64,000 nucleotides of DNA. Source: Aerolutibacter ruishenii (GTDB lineage: Bacteria; Pseudomonadota; Gammaproteobacteria; Xanthomonadales; Xanthomonadaceae). Shown here in pieces: positions 28,605 to 37,709 of this stretch; the first letter of the stretch is position 1; each line of letters starts with the position of its first letter. The notes beneath the pieces are model-generated. The model was not told the DNA's origin and did no database searches. It saw nothing but the letters and a program-made list of their open reading frames with translations. Location of the stretch: contig NZ_VLKP01000004.1 in the NCBI RefSeq assembly GCF_007830115.1, positions 1 to 64,000 on the forward strand. Reading direction: 5' to 3'. The position numbers were made by a program, and so were the translations under genes.

Positions 28605-28709
28605 AAACCGCAATTTTCGCACGAACCGGTGGTCAGCCGGAAATGGGCGTCTCATGGCGGTGGGTGTCCCGGGTGGGCGCCGCAGGCCGGGACGCCCCGC
28701 GCCCGTCGC

Positions 28710-29513
28710 TCAATCCACCTCTTCCGCCGGTGGCACCGTCGTGGCGGGCAGCACCGGCGGGCGCGTCAGCGCGTACAGGATGCGCAGGTCCTCCGCGTCC
28801 AGCGCGCTGCCTTCGCTGGCGCGGAAGCGATGGCGGAAGGCGCGCACGGTGGCTGCGGGATCGGCCAGCGAATACCCGACTGCCTGCAGCGCCAGCCATG
28901 GGTCGAAGCCCGGCGGTGGTGGCGGGCTGTCCTCCGCCGGCCAGACACCGAACCCCGCATCGGCCAGCCGCTTCCAGGGAAACAGCGGGCCGGGGTCGAC
29001 CTTGCGCGACGGAGCGACGTCGGAGTGGCCGACCACCTGTGAGCGCGGGATGCGCAGCCGGTCGCTCAGGTCCTCCAGCAGCACCAGCAGGCTGTCGATC
29101 TGCGCCTCGGGGAAGGGGCTGTGGCCATCATTGTCCAGCTCGACGCCGATCGAGGCGGAGTTGATGTCGGTGATCGTGCCCCAGCGGCCGGCGCCGCCGT
29201 GCCAGGCGCGCCGCTGGTCGCTGACCAGTTGGAAGCGTTCGCCATCGCGACCGATCAGGTAGTGGGCGCTGACCGGGCCGCCACTGTTGCGCGAGCGCAG
29301 CGTATCCAGGCTTTGCCCCACCGAATCCTGGTCGGTGAAGTGGATGACCACCAGCACGGGACGGCGCTCGTCCTGGTTGGGCGAGGGCACCCATTCGGCC
29401 AGCGGGTTGCGCGGCGGCACATGGGTGCATGCGGCCAGCAGCATGATCGGCAGCAGCACCGCCCACGGGCTTCGCAATGGCCGGAGGTGGAAACGTGTCC
29501 GTGGAAAGGACAT
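28710..29513 (-). CDS. AmiD-like N-acetylmuramoyl-L-alanine amidase lipoprotein, 267 aa
   Basis: Zinc amidase_2 enzyme that removes the stem peptide from MurNAc. The lipobox LLAAC29 anchors it to a membrane, probably the outer one. Zinc ligands are H58 (VVIHFT), H163 (VVGHSDVAPSRK) and D173 (VDPG); E125 and K171 complete the site. A C-terminal helical part resembles the peptidoglycan-binding domain of AmiD. AAGGAG precedes ATG 29513. It is the last gene behind the TonB receptor (31329-34217) and serine hydrolase. It would release the peptides that the other enzymes handle. Confidence 0.9.
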   Translation of the reverse strand: MSFPRTRFHLRPLRSPWAVLLPIMLLAACTHVPPRNPLAEWVPSPNQDERRPVLVVIHFTDQDSVGQSLDTLRSRNSGGPVSAHYLIGRDGERFQLVSDQRRAWHGGAGRWGTITDINSASIGVELDNDGHSPFPEAQIDSLLVLLEDLSDRLRIPRSQVVGHSDVAPSRKVDPGPLFPWKRLADAGFGVWPAEDSPPPPPGFDPWLALQAVGYSLADPAATVRAFRHRFRASEGSALDAEDLRILYALTRPPVLPATTVPPAEEVD

Positions 29514-29585
29514 GGGACTCCTTGCTGAGGCGTATCGGTTCAACGTGGTTGGACGGTCGTTCCCGGGGCGGGGGCGTGCGGATGC

Positions 29586-31211
29586 CTACCGCGCATCGCG
29601 TGGCCCGCAGTCGCCCACGCGGGTGAAGTCGAGGTCCGCATAGTCATAGCTGAAATCCGCGGACGGATCGACGTGCGACAGGCGCATCCGCGGCCGGCCG
29701 GATGCATCCTCATCGAATGCCAGCCAGGGTTCGGCATCCACGCTCGCCTCATCCCAGTCCACCAGCCAACGTTGTCCCACCTGCATGACCCGGCCGTCCA
29801 GGTGCGGTGATCTGCGGGCGCGAAACCGCACGTCGGTGCCGTCGGCGCACAGCTCGACGTCGCCAAACCACGGGTCGCGCCAGAGGCCAACCCGTGCTTC
29901 CAGCGCATCGACCTTCGCGGGCCGGCGCGAGGACGTGTCAGGGACGCGCGCAGCGGCCCCGGATTTCGACTGGCGGTCCTGGTCCAGCAGGGCGGCGTAA
30001 TGCGCCACGCCGGGCGCCTCTCCCGGCGGCCGGATGAAGTGTTTGAGCAATGCCTGCTCCAGCACCGTGCGCGCCTGCTCGGCTTCACCGTTGATCAGAA
30101 ACACGAAGCCAAGGTCCTGGTCCGGCAGCAGCACCAGCGAGGCATACATGCCCATCAGCGTGCCGGTGTGCGCCACCTTCCAGTGGCCCTCCACGTCCGA
30201 CACGCGCCAACCGTAGCCGTAGCCGTACATCCGGGTGCCATCCCAGTCGCGCATGCGCTGGGAAATGGGCATGGGCGTGTGCAGCGTCCACAGCGCCGTC
30301 CGCTGCGCCTGCGACAGCCACGGTTGCCCGATTCCGGGTTCCTGCAGCCACGCGCGGACCCACTTCAGCATGTCATCCAGGCTGCAGCGCACGCCCCCTG
30401 CGGCCATCGACGGGACGTCCGGCACCTGCGCGCCATCCGTGCGGATCGCCACGTTGCGCCCATCCTGCCGCATGTGCGGTTGCGCGATGTTGCCCACCGC
30501 ATCACGCGACCAGCTGCCCACCTGGCAGCGGCCCATGTCCAGCGGCTGGAAGACGTGTTCGCGCACGAGCTGCGCATACGGCTTGCCGGCGGCCGCGGCG
30601 GCCACTTCGCCCGCCACCACGTACAGCAGGTTGTCGTAGGCGTAACGCTCCCGGAGGCCGTGCAAGGGCTTGAGATGCGCCAACCCGGCGACGATGTCAT
30701 CGCGGGTGAACGCGTTGGGCTCGGGCCACAGCATCAGGTCGCCCGCACCGGCACCCAGTCCGCTGTTGTGGATCAGCAGGTCGCGCACCTGCATGTGGCG
30801 GGTCACCCACGGGTCGTGCATGCGGAAGTGCGGGAGGTGGCCGATGACCGGGTCGTGCCAGTCCAGCGTGCCGGCATCCACCAGGCGTGCCAGCACGGCG
30901 GTCGTCATTGCCTTGGTCAGCGAGGCGACCTTGAACAGCGTATCCGCATCGACCGGTTGGCCCCTGCCCGCGGCCAACTCGCCGCGCGTGCCGCGGTAGA
31001 CCACGTCGCCACCCACGACCACCCCAACCGCGATACCGGGCAGCTGGTAGTGGCGAACGACGTCGTCGACCACGCGATCGATGGCTGCGGCCTCGACAGG
31101 CGTTGGCGTGCGCGGCACGCCACCCTGGGCCGCGCACGCGCATCCGATGGCCACCGACAATGCCAGCGCAAGGCTGGCCAGGGCACTTCGCGCCACGATC
31201 ATCCGCGGCAT
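29586..31211 (-). CDS. Periplasmic class C beta-lactamase-fold serine hydrolase, 541 aa
   Basis: Signal peptide to about residue 27 (SVAIGCACAA; the cysteines make a lipoprotein possible). The penicillin-binding fold has S97-x-x-K100 (ASLTKAM), Y192-x-N194 (YDN) and H348-T-G350 in place of KTG. A C-terminal domain of about 130 residues follows, as in DUF3471-bearing hydrolases. Members act as D-aminopeptidases, D,D-peptidases or esterases. HTG rather than KTG and the gene neighbours favour a D-amino-acid peptidase over resistance. GGAGGG precedes the chosen ATG. Confidence 0.85.
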   Translation of the reverse strand: MPRMIVARSALASLALALSVAIGCACAAQGGVPRTPTPVEAAAIDRVVDDVVRHYQLPGIAVGVVVGGDVVYRGTRGELAAGRGQPVDADTLFKVASLTKAMTTAVLARLVDAGTLDWHDPVIGHLPHFRMHDPWVTRHMQVRDLLIHNSGLGAGAGDLMLWPEPNAFTRDDIVAGLAHLKPLHGLRERYAYDNLLYVVAGEVAAAAAGKPYAQLVREHVFQPLDMGRCQVGSWSRDAVGNIAQPHMRQDGRNVAIRTDGAQVPDVPSMAAGGVRCSLDDMLKWVRAWLQEPGIGQPWLSQAQRTALWTLHTPMPISQRMRDWDGTRMYGYGYGWRVSDVEGHWKVAHTGTLMGMYASLVLLPDQDLGFVFLINGEAEQARTVLEQALLKHFIRPPGEAPGVAHYAALLDQDRQSKSGAAARVPDTSSRRPAKVDALEARVGLWRDPWFGDVELCADGTDVRFRARRSPHLDGRVMQVGQRWLVDWDEASVDAEPWLAFDEDASGRPRMRLSHVDPSADFSYDYADLDFTRVGDCGPRDAR

Positions 31212-31328
31212 CGCGGCCCTCCAGCCAATTCGTGTTTGACCATCAAAATGCTCCCGTTGCACCGCCGCGTGCGGGCCGCCGCTCCCGGCAGGGAGGACGG
31301 CCCGACGCGACGGCGCTTTCCCCATGGG

Positions 31329-34217
31329 TCAGAGGAACTTGTACTCCAGCATCAGCGTGTATGCGCGTCCACGCGGATCGGCGATGCGCGGCTCCCACGC
31401 GGCGCCGGCCGCATAGTCGTTCTGGTGCGCGGTGAACGGCGGGTCCTCGTCCAGCAGGTTCTTCACCCCGAACGTGGCCGTCATGTTGTCGATGCCGCTC
31501 CAGCTCACGCTGTAGTTGTAGGTGGTGTAGCTGTCCACTTCCGGATCCCACGCGGGCGGCACGTAGGTACCGTTGCGCACGCTGACCGGCAACTCGTCCC
31601 GGTAACCGTCGCGGTAGACCTGGGTCAGGCTGTGCGACCAGTCGCCGCGCTGCCACGCGAACGACAGCGTGTGCTTCCACTTGATCGGCAGGTTGTAGTA
31701 GCGCACGTAGTCGCCGACCAGGTTGTCGGTGTAGGGCAGCGTCTCCAGCCCCTTGGTCTTGAACGTATCGATGTAGCTGCCGTTGAAGTTGATGCGCCAG
31801 TTGCCCCCGGCCAGCTCGCCCATCAGGTTGCCGTCCAGCTCGATGCCCCGCATCAGGCTGCCGCCGGAGTTGATGTAGCGGCGATCGATCGCCACCACCT
31901 GGCCGCTCGCGTCGCGAATCCAGTTGGCCGCGAACACATCGTAGTTCTGGATCAGGATGTCGCGCGGCGCCGAGCGGATGGTGTTCTCGCGTTCGATCTC
32001 CCACCAGTCCAGGCTGAGGTTGAACCACTCGGTGGGTGCGAGCACCACGCCAAAGCTCTTCTGCGTGGATTCTTCCGGCTCCAGGTCGGCCTTGCCGCCA
32101 AACCACTCATCGGGGCGGATCGCGGCGCAACCGGGGATGCTGGCGTTGGCCACGCCGCCCGGGCACGACGCGGGGTCCGCGAGGTCCAGGCCGGTGTACT
32201 GGGTTTCGGTCACGCCGTTGAACAGCTGGTTGAACGAAGGCACCTTGAAGCCGGTGCTGTACGCGCCGCGGAACGCCAGCGCGTCGATCGGCTGGTACTT
32301 GAACGACACCTTCGGGTTGGTGGTGCTGCCGAAACCGTCGTAGCGGTCATAGCGGCCGGCGAGGGTGACGTCCAGGCTGTCGAACACCGGCAGGTAAACC
32401 TCGGCGAACACGGCCTTCACGTCGCGGCTCACGTCGTCCAGGATGTTGGAGTCATCGAACGGTGCATTGAAGATCGGCCGCTTGGTGACCCGCGAGTCGC
32501 CGTCGAACTTGAACTCTTCCCGGCGCAGGTCAACGCCCGCTGCGGCCAGCACGCTGCCGCCCGGCAGGGAGAAGCCCAGGCCGCCCGACAGGGTCGCGTC
32601 CACCTGGGTCATGATCGACTCGCCGCCGTACAGCATCACGCCGGTGGCGGAGGCTGCCTGCAACGCCGCCATCGCCTCCGGCGTCTGGCTCTGCCCCGGC
32701 AGCAGGAACGGGTTCAACAGGCCGCTGCCCAGCACCTGCCGCAGCGCGTCGGTGTAGTGGTAGCCGCCGCCCAGCACCGATTCGGACTTGCTGGACGCGC
32801 GCGACGCACCCACGTTGTAGTCCCACTTGCCGAAGGTGCCTTCGAACGCCGCCAGCAGGCGGTAGGAGCGCGTGTTGGTCTCGATCTGGCGGGGACCGCA
32901 CGCGATGCAGCGCCAGCGGTAGGCGATAGGGGCGCCGTAGTTGAGGTTGGCCGTGCCGAAGTACGCCGCCAGCGCGTCGTAGATCATGTTGTAGGCCGCA
33001 CCGGTGCTGGGGTACCAGGTAACCGGACCCAGCGACGTGGCCGCCGAGGACGTGCTGGAAGAAATCTGGTTCGGCTCGAAGGTCTTCTTGACGTCCACCT
33101 CCGACCCCATCAGTTCGATGTAGGCCTGGTGGTTGTCGCTGAGCTTGAACGTCGCGCGGCCGATGAAGTCCACGCTCTCCTGCGGCTGCTGGATGATCGC
33201 CGCCGCCGGATAGTCCCAGGCGCATGCATAGCGCGAGGCCGGCACGTTCCACATCCGGTAGGCGTACGGCCCCATCATGTCGTCGCCGCTCTCGCAGCCG
33301 GCCGCGCCGGGCAGGTTGAGGATGTTGATCGCGGTCTGGCGCGAGCCGTCCAGCGGATCGATCTGCCCGCCGCGGATGAGGGTGTTGAGCCCCGTGCCGC
33401 TCGTGCCCAGGCTGAAGACCGTCGCGAACGGCGTGCCGCGGGTGTCGGGCGACAGGCCGCGGTCGGCCTGGAAGCTGTTGGAGAAGTCGCGGTCGGTGCC
33501 GCGCAGCACTTCGTTCTTCTTGAAGCTGACCGTGCCGAACACGTTCCAGCGGTCCACGTCGATGTCGCCCCAGCCGGCGAGCACATTGCCGCGGTAGATG
33601 TTGCCGCCGCCAGCCTCGGTGACGTCGGCGAAGACCGAAGCCTCCACGCCCGTGTAGTCGGTGCGGGTGATGAAGTTGATCACGCCGCCGATGGCGTCGG
33701 TGCCGTACACCGCGGACGCGCCGTCGCGCAGCACCTCCACGCGCGCCAGGGCAGCGAACGGGATCGAGTTGAGGTCCACCGCACGGCCCTTGAGGCCATG
33801 GGTGGCCACGCGGCGACCATTGAGCAGCACCAGCGTGGCGTCGGCACCCTGGCCGCGCAGGTTGGCGCCGGAGACGCCGTTGTTGCCGCGCTGTTCCTCG
33901 TTGACGATGCCGCCGTTGCTGGCCAGGTTGTCGGACGAATTGCCCGCGATGTTGAGGTGCATCAGCAACTGCTCGGCCGACGTGATGCCCAGCGCGTCGA
34001 TCTGTTCCCTCTGGATGGTGGTGATCGGCAGTTGTGCCTCCACCTCGGTGCGCTTGATGCGCGAACCCGTGATCGTGACCTTGTCCAGTTCCTTCGCCGC
34101 CCCGGCTACCGCCGTCTCCGATTGTGTCTGGGCCACCGCGACGACGGGCATGCACAGCGAAGCCAACAGTGCCGCGGCAAGTCGGTGGCGCGTTGGGGGC
34201 GGGGCTTGGATCGACAT
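31329..34217 (-). CDS. TonB-dependent outer-membrane receptor, 962 aa
   Basis: Signal peptide ending at VVAVAQT (about 30); plug with KVTITGSRIKRTE, GQGADATLVLLNGRRVA and DGASAVYGTDAIGGVINFIT; large barrel ending MLEYKFL. There is no N-terminal signalling domain. It belongs to the receptor class that is abundant in xanthomonads and often takes sugars or peptides. It heads a unit with the serine hydrolase and the AmiD-like amidase. AGGAG lies before ATG 34217. A promoter and a degenerate copy of the operator lie about 400 bases upstream. Confidence 0.92.
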   Translation of the reverse strand: MSIQAPPPTRHRLAAALLASLCMPVVAVAQTQSETAVAGAAKELDKVTITGSRIKRTEVEAQLPITTIQREQIDALGITSAEQLLMHLNIAGNSSDNLASNGGIVNEEQRGNNGVSGANLRGQGADATLVLLNGRRVATHGLKGRAVDLNSIPFAALARVEVLRDGASAVYGTDAIGGVINFITRTDYTGVEASVFADVTEAGGGNIYRGNVLAGWGDIDVDRWNVFGTVSFKKNEVLRGTDRDFSNSFQADRGLSPDTRGTPFATVFSLGTSGTGLNTLIRGGQIDPLDGSRQTAINILNLPGAAGCESGDDMMGPYAYRMWNVPASRYACAWDYPAAAIIQQPQESVDFIGRATFKLSDNHQAYIELMGSEVDVKKTFEPNQISSSTSSAATSLGPVTWYPSTGAAYNMIYDALAAYFGTANLNYGAPIAYRWRCIACGPRQIETNTRSYRLLAAFEGTFGKWDYNVGASRASSKSESVLGGGYHYTDALRQVLGSGLLNPFLLPGQSQTPEAMAALQAASATGVMLYGGESIMTQVDATLSGGLGFSLPGGSVLAAAGVDLRREEFKFDGDSRVTKRPIFNAPFDDSNILDDVSRDVKAVFAEVYLPVFDSLDVTLAGRYDRYDGFGSTTNPKVSFKYQPIDALAFRGAYSTGFKVPSFNQLFNGVTETQYTGLDLADPASCPGGVANASIPGCAAIRPDEWFGGKADLEPEESTQKSFGVVLAPTEWFNLSLDWWEIERENTIRSAPRDILIQNYDVFAANWIRDASGQVVAIDRRYINSGGSLMRGIELDGNLMGELAGGNWRINFNGSYIDTFKTKGLETLPYTDNLVGDYVRYYNLPIKWKHTLSFAWQRGDWSHSLTQVYRDGYRDELPVSVRNGTYVPPAWDPEVDSYTTYNYSVSWSGIDNMTATFGVKNLLDEDPPFTAHQNDYAAGAAWEPRIADPRGRAYTLMLEYKFL

Positions 34218-34586
34218 GCGGCTCTCTCCTGGATCGAGGGTTTGGACACGTGGATGCTGCGTGGGCTGCCGCATCCGTGCGGTCATTCGCCGGCCGGCGA
34301 ACCGGGCATGGCCATGCGCATTCGGGTCAGTGGGTACCGAAGGGGACCGTGGCCAGGCGAGGCGTCCGCGTCGGCGGCCGTTGGCATCGCTGCCGTCCAG
34401 CAAGCCTGCGTGCGATGTCGACGATCCGATGGAGCAATCAACAGGAAACCGCGCCCGCCACGGGTGCGGCCACGACCTTCCTGCCTGAAGAATTCCCCCT
34501 GCGGACCAGCCCCAGCGCACGGAAGGCGCCCCTACGCGCAATCACTCCCCGATTGCGCGTCACACTTCCGTCATGCGTATGTGCTC

Positions 34587-34615
34587 GATGTAGCACACGC
34601 AGTTGGGCCGGTCAA
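34587..34615 (-). promoter_or_regulatory. Promoter for the TonB receptor-hydrolase-amidase unit
   Basis: On the minus strand, TTGACC (34615-34610), 17 bases and TACATC (34592-34587). The spacer ends GTGTGC. Architecture and bases echo the promoter at 17871-17899. Confidence 0.4.
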
Positions 34616-34628
34616 ATTTCTATTCTTG
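34613..34628. promoter_or_regulatory. Candidate RpiR operator 3 (degenerate)
   Basis: On the minus strand, CAAGAATAGAAATTTG matches 12 of 16 bases of the site at 17858/40158: the whole left half and the terminal TTG. It overlaps the -35 box TTGACC as the other two sites do. Weaker evidence than the two identical copies. Confidence 0.45.
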
Positions 34629-34676
34629 CGAACAGGGCGCCTTGGAATCAGATATTCGGGAGCACCCGACGGGACG

Positions 34677-35942
34677 TTACTCCTCGGGGACGCTAGCCGC
34701 GCCATCCGGCATCGTCCGCGGCAGCGGACGCGCCACCACGCTGGTGGCGGTCAGGTCGGCGGTGACGTTGCCGACGGTGGCGAACACGTCCGGGATGGTG
34801 TCCAGCGCCAGCAGCAGGCCCAGCGGCTCCACCGGCAGGCCCATCGCCTGGGTGACCGGCATGTTGGTTGCCATGAAGCTGACCTGGCCGGGCAAACCCA
34901 CCGAGCCCATGCTGATCACCACCGCCAGTGCCGCACCGGCGGACAACTGCGCCACGCTCAGGTCCACGCCGTAGGCCCAGGCGATGAACGCGGCCACGCC
35001 CACGTACTGGATCGGGCTGGTGATGCGGAACAGCGATACCGCCATCGGCAACACCAGTGAGACCACACCCAGGGGGTGCCCCAGCCGGACGCGCGCGCTT
35101 TCGATCATCGCCGGCAACGAGGCCAGCGACGACTGGGTGCTGGCGGCAATGGTCTGCGCCGGCAGGATGGCCATCGCGAAACGCCGCGCCTGCTCGCCGC
35201 CAAACACCACCGCGACGGGGTAGAGCATCAGCGTGGCGATGATGTACAGCGCGCACTGCAACAGGATGTAGTAGCCGAACGCGCCCAGCATGCCGCTGCC
35301 CACCCGCGCGCAGACCGCCAGCACCAGCGCGAACACGCCAACCGGCGCGGCCCACAGCACCCAGCGCACGATCACGATCATCACGTCGGCCACCGCGTGC
35401 ACCAGATCCAGCAGGCGCTCACGACGACCGCTTTCGATCCGGGTCAGGGCGAAGCCGAAGAACAGCGAGAACACCACCAATGGCAGCATCGCGCTTTGCG
35501 CCGCGGCGGCCAGCGCGTTGCTGGGGATCACCGCCGCGAACCACTCGCCCAGCGAGGACGGCACGCTCAGTTGCGCGGTGGATTCGGTCGCCGCGCGCAG
35601 CGACTCGGCCAGCCCCGGCTGGCGGGGCAGCAGTGACAGGATCAGCGGTGCGGCAATGGCGGCGAAGGCCGCGGCGGCGGACAGCAGCACCACGAACGTC
35701 ACCATCGCCCGCCGCGCGGTGCGTCCCGACGCTGCGGCATCGCTGGCGGTGTTGACGCCCGCCACCACCAGGGCCGCGACCAGCGGCACGACCGTCATCT
35801 GCAATGCGTTGAGCCAGAGCCTGCCGATGGGTTGCACCACGTCGGCTGCGCGCGCGGCGAATGCAGGATCCCACCATGCCAACAGCAGTCCGATCGCGGC
35901 GCCGAGGAAAAGTCCGAGTAATACGCGGGCGGTGGTCGACAC
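34677..35942 (-). CDS. Dicarboxylate/amino acid:cation symporter (DAACS family), 421 aa
   Basis: GltP/DctA-type secondary transporter with eight helices and two re-entrant loops. Seen: NALQMTVVPLVAALVV, the serine-rich ILPAQTIAASTQSSLASLP (hairpin 1), PLGVVSLVLPMAVSLFR and a DTIPDVFATVGNVTADLTA stretch that carries ion/substrate contacts. Substrates of the family are glutamate, aspartate, C4 acids or neutral amino acids. GTG 35942 is chosen because GCAGGAG stands 5 bases before it. It is the last gene of the RpiR operon, so L-Glu or similar from cleaved dipeptides is a plausible cargo. Confidence 0.88.
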   Translation of the reverse strand: MSTTARVLLGLFLGAAIGLLLAWWDPAFAARAADVVQPIGRLWLNALQMTVVPLVAALVVAGVNTASDAAASGRTARRAMVTFVVLLSAAAAFAAIAAPLILSLLPRQPGLAESLRAATESTAQLSVPSSLGEWFAAVIPSNALAAAAQSAMLPLVVFSLFFGFALTRIESGRRERLLDLVHAVADVMIVIVRWVLWAAPVGVFALVLAVCARVGSGMLGAFGYYILLQCALYIIATLMLYPVAVVFGGEQARRFAMAILPAQTIAASTQSSLASLPAMIESARVRLGHPLGVVSLVLPMAVSLFRITSPIQYVGVAAFIAWAYGVDLSVAQLSAGAALAVVISMGSVGLPGQVSFMATNMPVTQAMGLPVEPLGLLLALDTIPDVFATVGNVTADLTATSVVARPLPRTMPDGAASVPEE

Positions 35943-36020
35943 GGAAACTCCTGCGGGCAATTGCGAGGTGGCGGTCAGGGCCCAGGGTAGGGCCGGGTAT
36001 TGCGGTGTGCGGGCGTGCGC

Positions 36021-36800
36021 TCAGCGAGCGGCATCGGGACGGGGCAGGCCCCAGGGCTGCCACAGCCGTTCGTACTGCGCCTGTGGCAGCAGGACGAACA
36101 CGGGCCTGGCGTGCGGCTGCAGCCATCCCAGCAATTGCTGCATCGCCGGTTCGGCCATGGCCGTGCAGCCCGCGGTGGTCACCCCCGGTGCCTGCCACAG
36201 GTGGGCGAAGATGCAACTGCCCGCACCGGCCCGGTGTCCGGGGTTGTGCTCGATCACGAACCCCAGCCGGTAGCGCGCGTCGCCGTTGGCGTGCAGGTCG
36301 CGCCGCATCGGTTCGGTCGACCCGGCCACGGCGGCGGCGCCCACGGTGTTGGCATCGACGATGCGGTTGTAAAGCGGCGAACCCGCCACGTCGATGCAAT
36401 AGTCGGAGGCCTGCATGGCCTGGTATGGCCACGTGGTGTCGGCATGTGCCGCATACCCGAACGCGGTGCCGATGCGGAACACGCCTGCGGGCGCGCGCCC
36501 GTCGCCTTCCTGCTTGGCTGGACCGTAACTGGCGTCGGCGACCGGGTGCAGGCCAATGCCCCACGCGCTGCCGGCGCGGCCCACGGTGATGTCGCCGGGC
36601 GCGCCCACCGGCTGCCACTGGCCGCCCTCCGCGGCGCGCTCAAAGCGGCGCAACTGGCCTGTCGTGGCATCCCACGTGCCCGTGGTGACCAGGACCAGCT
36701 GGCGCGCATCGCTCCAGCCCGATGTCGGGGCGCGGACGGTACTGGCGCACCCCGCCAGGAGAGCGGCGGCGAACAGCAGCGCGGTGTGGGCAAGCGTCAT
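36021..36800 (-). CDS. L,D-transpeptidase-like (YkuD) lipoprotein, 259 aa
   Basis: The lipobox LLAGC18 predicts a lipoprotein. The YkuD block is GSCIFAHLWQAPGVTTAGCTAM, with H200 and nucleophile C212. The domain spans about residues 35-255. YkuD enzymes form 3-3 or lipoprotein-wall links; some homologs act as L,D-carboxypeptidases or amidases. Its place in an operon for dipeptide use suggests trimming of muropeptides rather than cross-linking, but this is inference. It begins 48 bases after the RpiR gene. Confidence 0.83.
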   Translation of the reverse strand: MTLAHTALLFAAALLAGCASTVRAPTSGWSDARQLVLVTTGTWDATTGQLRRFERAAEGGQWQPVGAPGDITVGRAGSAWGIGLHPVADASYGPAKQEGDGRAPAGVFRIGTAFGYAAHADTTWPYQAMQASDYCIDVAGSPLYNRIVDANTVGAAAVAGSTEPMRRDLHANGDARYRLGFVIEHNPGHRAGAGSCIFAHLWQAPGVTTAGCTAMAEPAMQQLLGWLQPHARPVFVLLPQAQYERLWQPWGLPRPDAAR

Positions 36801-36848
36801 CGGGCGGGCTCCGGACGGGACGGCGGGCAGGTGTCGGTGGGGCAAGGC

Positions 36849-37709
36849 TCAGTCCTCCAGCGCATGCATGTGTTCGGCGTTGCTGTCGTACCAGCGCTGG
36901 CGCTCCGTGCTGGCTTCGCAGACCATCAGGAAGATCAGGTCCAGCAGGTGCTGCAGCGCGGACTGGTAAAGCAGCGGCTCGACGTGGCGGGCCTCGTCGT
37001 GCGCGGACACCAGCAGCGCGATGTCGGCCAGCGCGCGCAACGGGTTGGGTGTGTGCCGGGTGACCGACACCACGCGGCCGCCGTGCTCGTGGAAGCGCCG
37101 GCTGATCTGGCACAGCACGGGCTGTCGGCCGCGCTCGGAGAACACCAGCAGGACGTCGCCCGGCGCAGCGGACGCAATGCCGGCCTGCATGAGCACCGCG
37201 TCCACATAGTGCACGGTCAACACGCCCAGCATCGACAGCCGCGTAGCCAGCGCGCGCGCCGGGATCCCGTCTTCGCCCAGCCCGATGACGAAGACCTTGC
37301 CCGCGCCCTGCACCGCGGCGGCGACCTCGTCGATCCGTTCGGCGGGATTGATCAGCCGTGTCTCGGCCTCGGCCGTGGCCTTCAGCTGCCACAGCCGGCC
37401 CGCCAGTGCCGCTTGCGGGTCGTTGTCCGGTGGCGGCGTTGCAAGCGGGGTCGCAGGCTCGGCATCGCCGCGCGCCAATGCCTGTCCGATCGAGTACTTG
37501 AGGTCCGGATACCCCTTGAACCCCAGCTTCTGGCTGAACTTGACCACGCTGGACTGGCTGATCCCCAGCGCGTTGGCCAGGTGCTGCGAAGAGTAGTCGC
37601 GCAGCAGGTGCGCATTGTCGAGGATGAAGTCGGCGATGCGTCGTTCGATGGCCGACATCTGGTCGCGCTCAGCGCGGATCTTCAACAGTGGGGACAGGGC
37701 CTGGTTCAT
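36849..37709 (-). CDS. MurR/RpiR-family transcriptional regulator, 286 aa
   Basis: The N-terminal HTH_6 domain has its helix-turn-helix at about 40-66 (SSQHLANALGISQSSVVKFSQKLGFKGY). The C-terminal SIS domain at about 130-255 (VFVIGLGEDGIPARALATRL) normally binds sugar phosphates. E. coli MurR, of this family, represses MurNAc-6-phosphate use. The gene starts directly after the stop of the dipeptide epimerase with no gap. I propose that it binds the CAAGAATAAATTATTG sites, including the one that controls its own operon. The effector is unknown: MurNAc-6-P by family analogy, or a dipeptide by context. Confidence 0.92.
   Translation of the reverse strand: MNQALSPLLKIRAERDQMSAIERRIADFILDNAHLLRDYSSQHLANALGISQSSVVKFSQKLGFKGYPDLKYSIGQALARGDAEPATPLATPPPDNDPQAALAGRLWQLKATAEAETRLINPAERIDEVAAAVQGAGKVFVIGLGEDGIPARALATRLSMLGVLTVHYVDAVLMQAGIASAAPGDVLLVFSERGRQPVLCQISRRFHEHGGRVVSVTRHTPNPLRALADIALLVSAHDEARHVEPLLYQSALQHLLDLIFLMVCEASTERQRWYDSNAEHMHALED

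Larger units (their letters stand above)
34218..34676 (-). promoter_or_regulatory. 459-bp leader and promoter region of the TonB-receptor unit
   Basis: No gene is supported here. From the receptor start it contains an unusually long leader of about 370 bases, then the promoter at 34587-34615 and the operator-like site at 34613-34628. The upstream symporter gene ends at 34677 on the same strand. Confidence 0.5.

Noticed and set aside
24891-29042. A 1383-codon plus-strand frame across lysA-side genes (also long frames such as 30000-35060 and 4599-6524)
   Set aside because: They run antisense to well-recognised genes (murB, pyrD, amaB, receptors, ABC transporter) and contain His/Gln/Arg-rich shadow protein without domains, as is usual in GC-rich DNA.
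29586-31211. AmpC-type antibiotic-resistance beta-lactamase
   Set aside because: It has HTG in place of KTG, an extra C-terminal domain and a murein-peptide gene context, with no ampR beside it.
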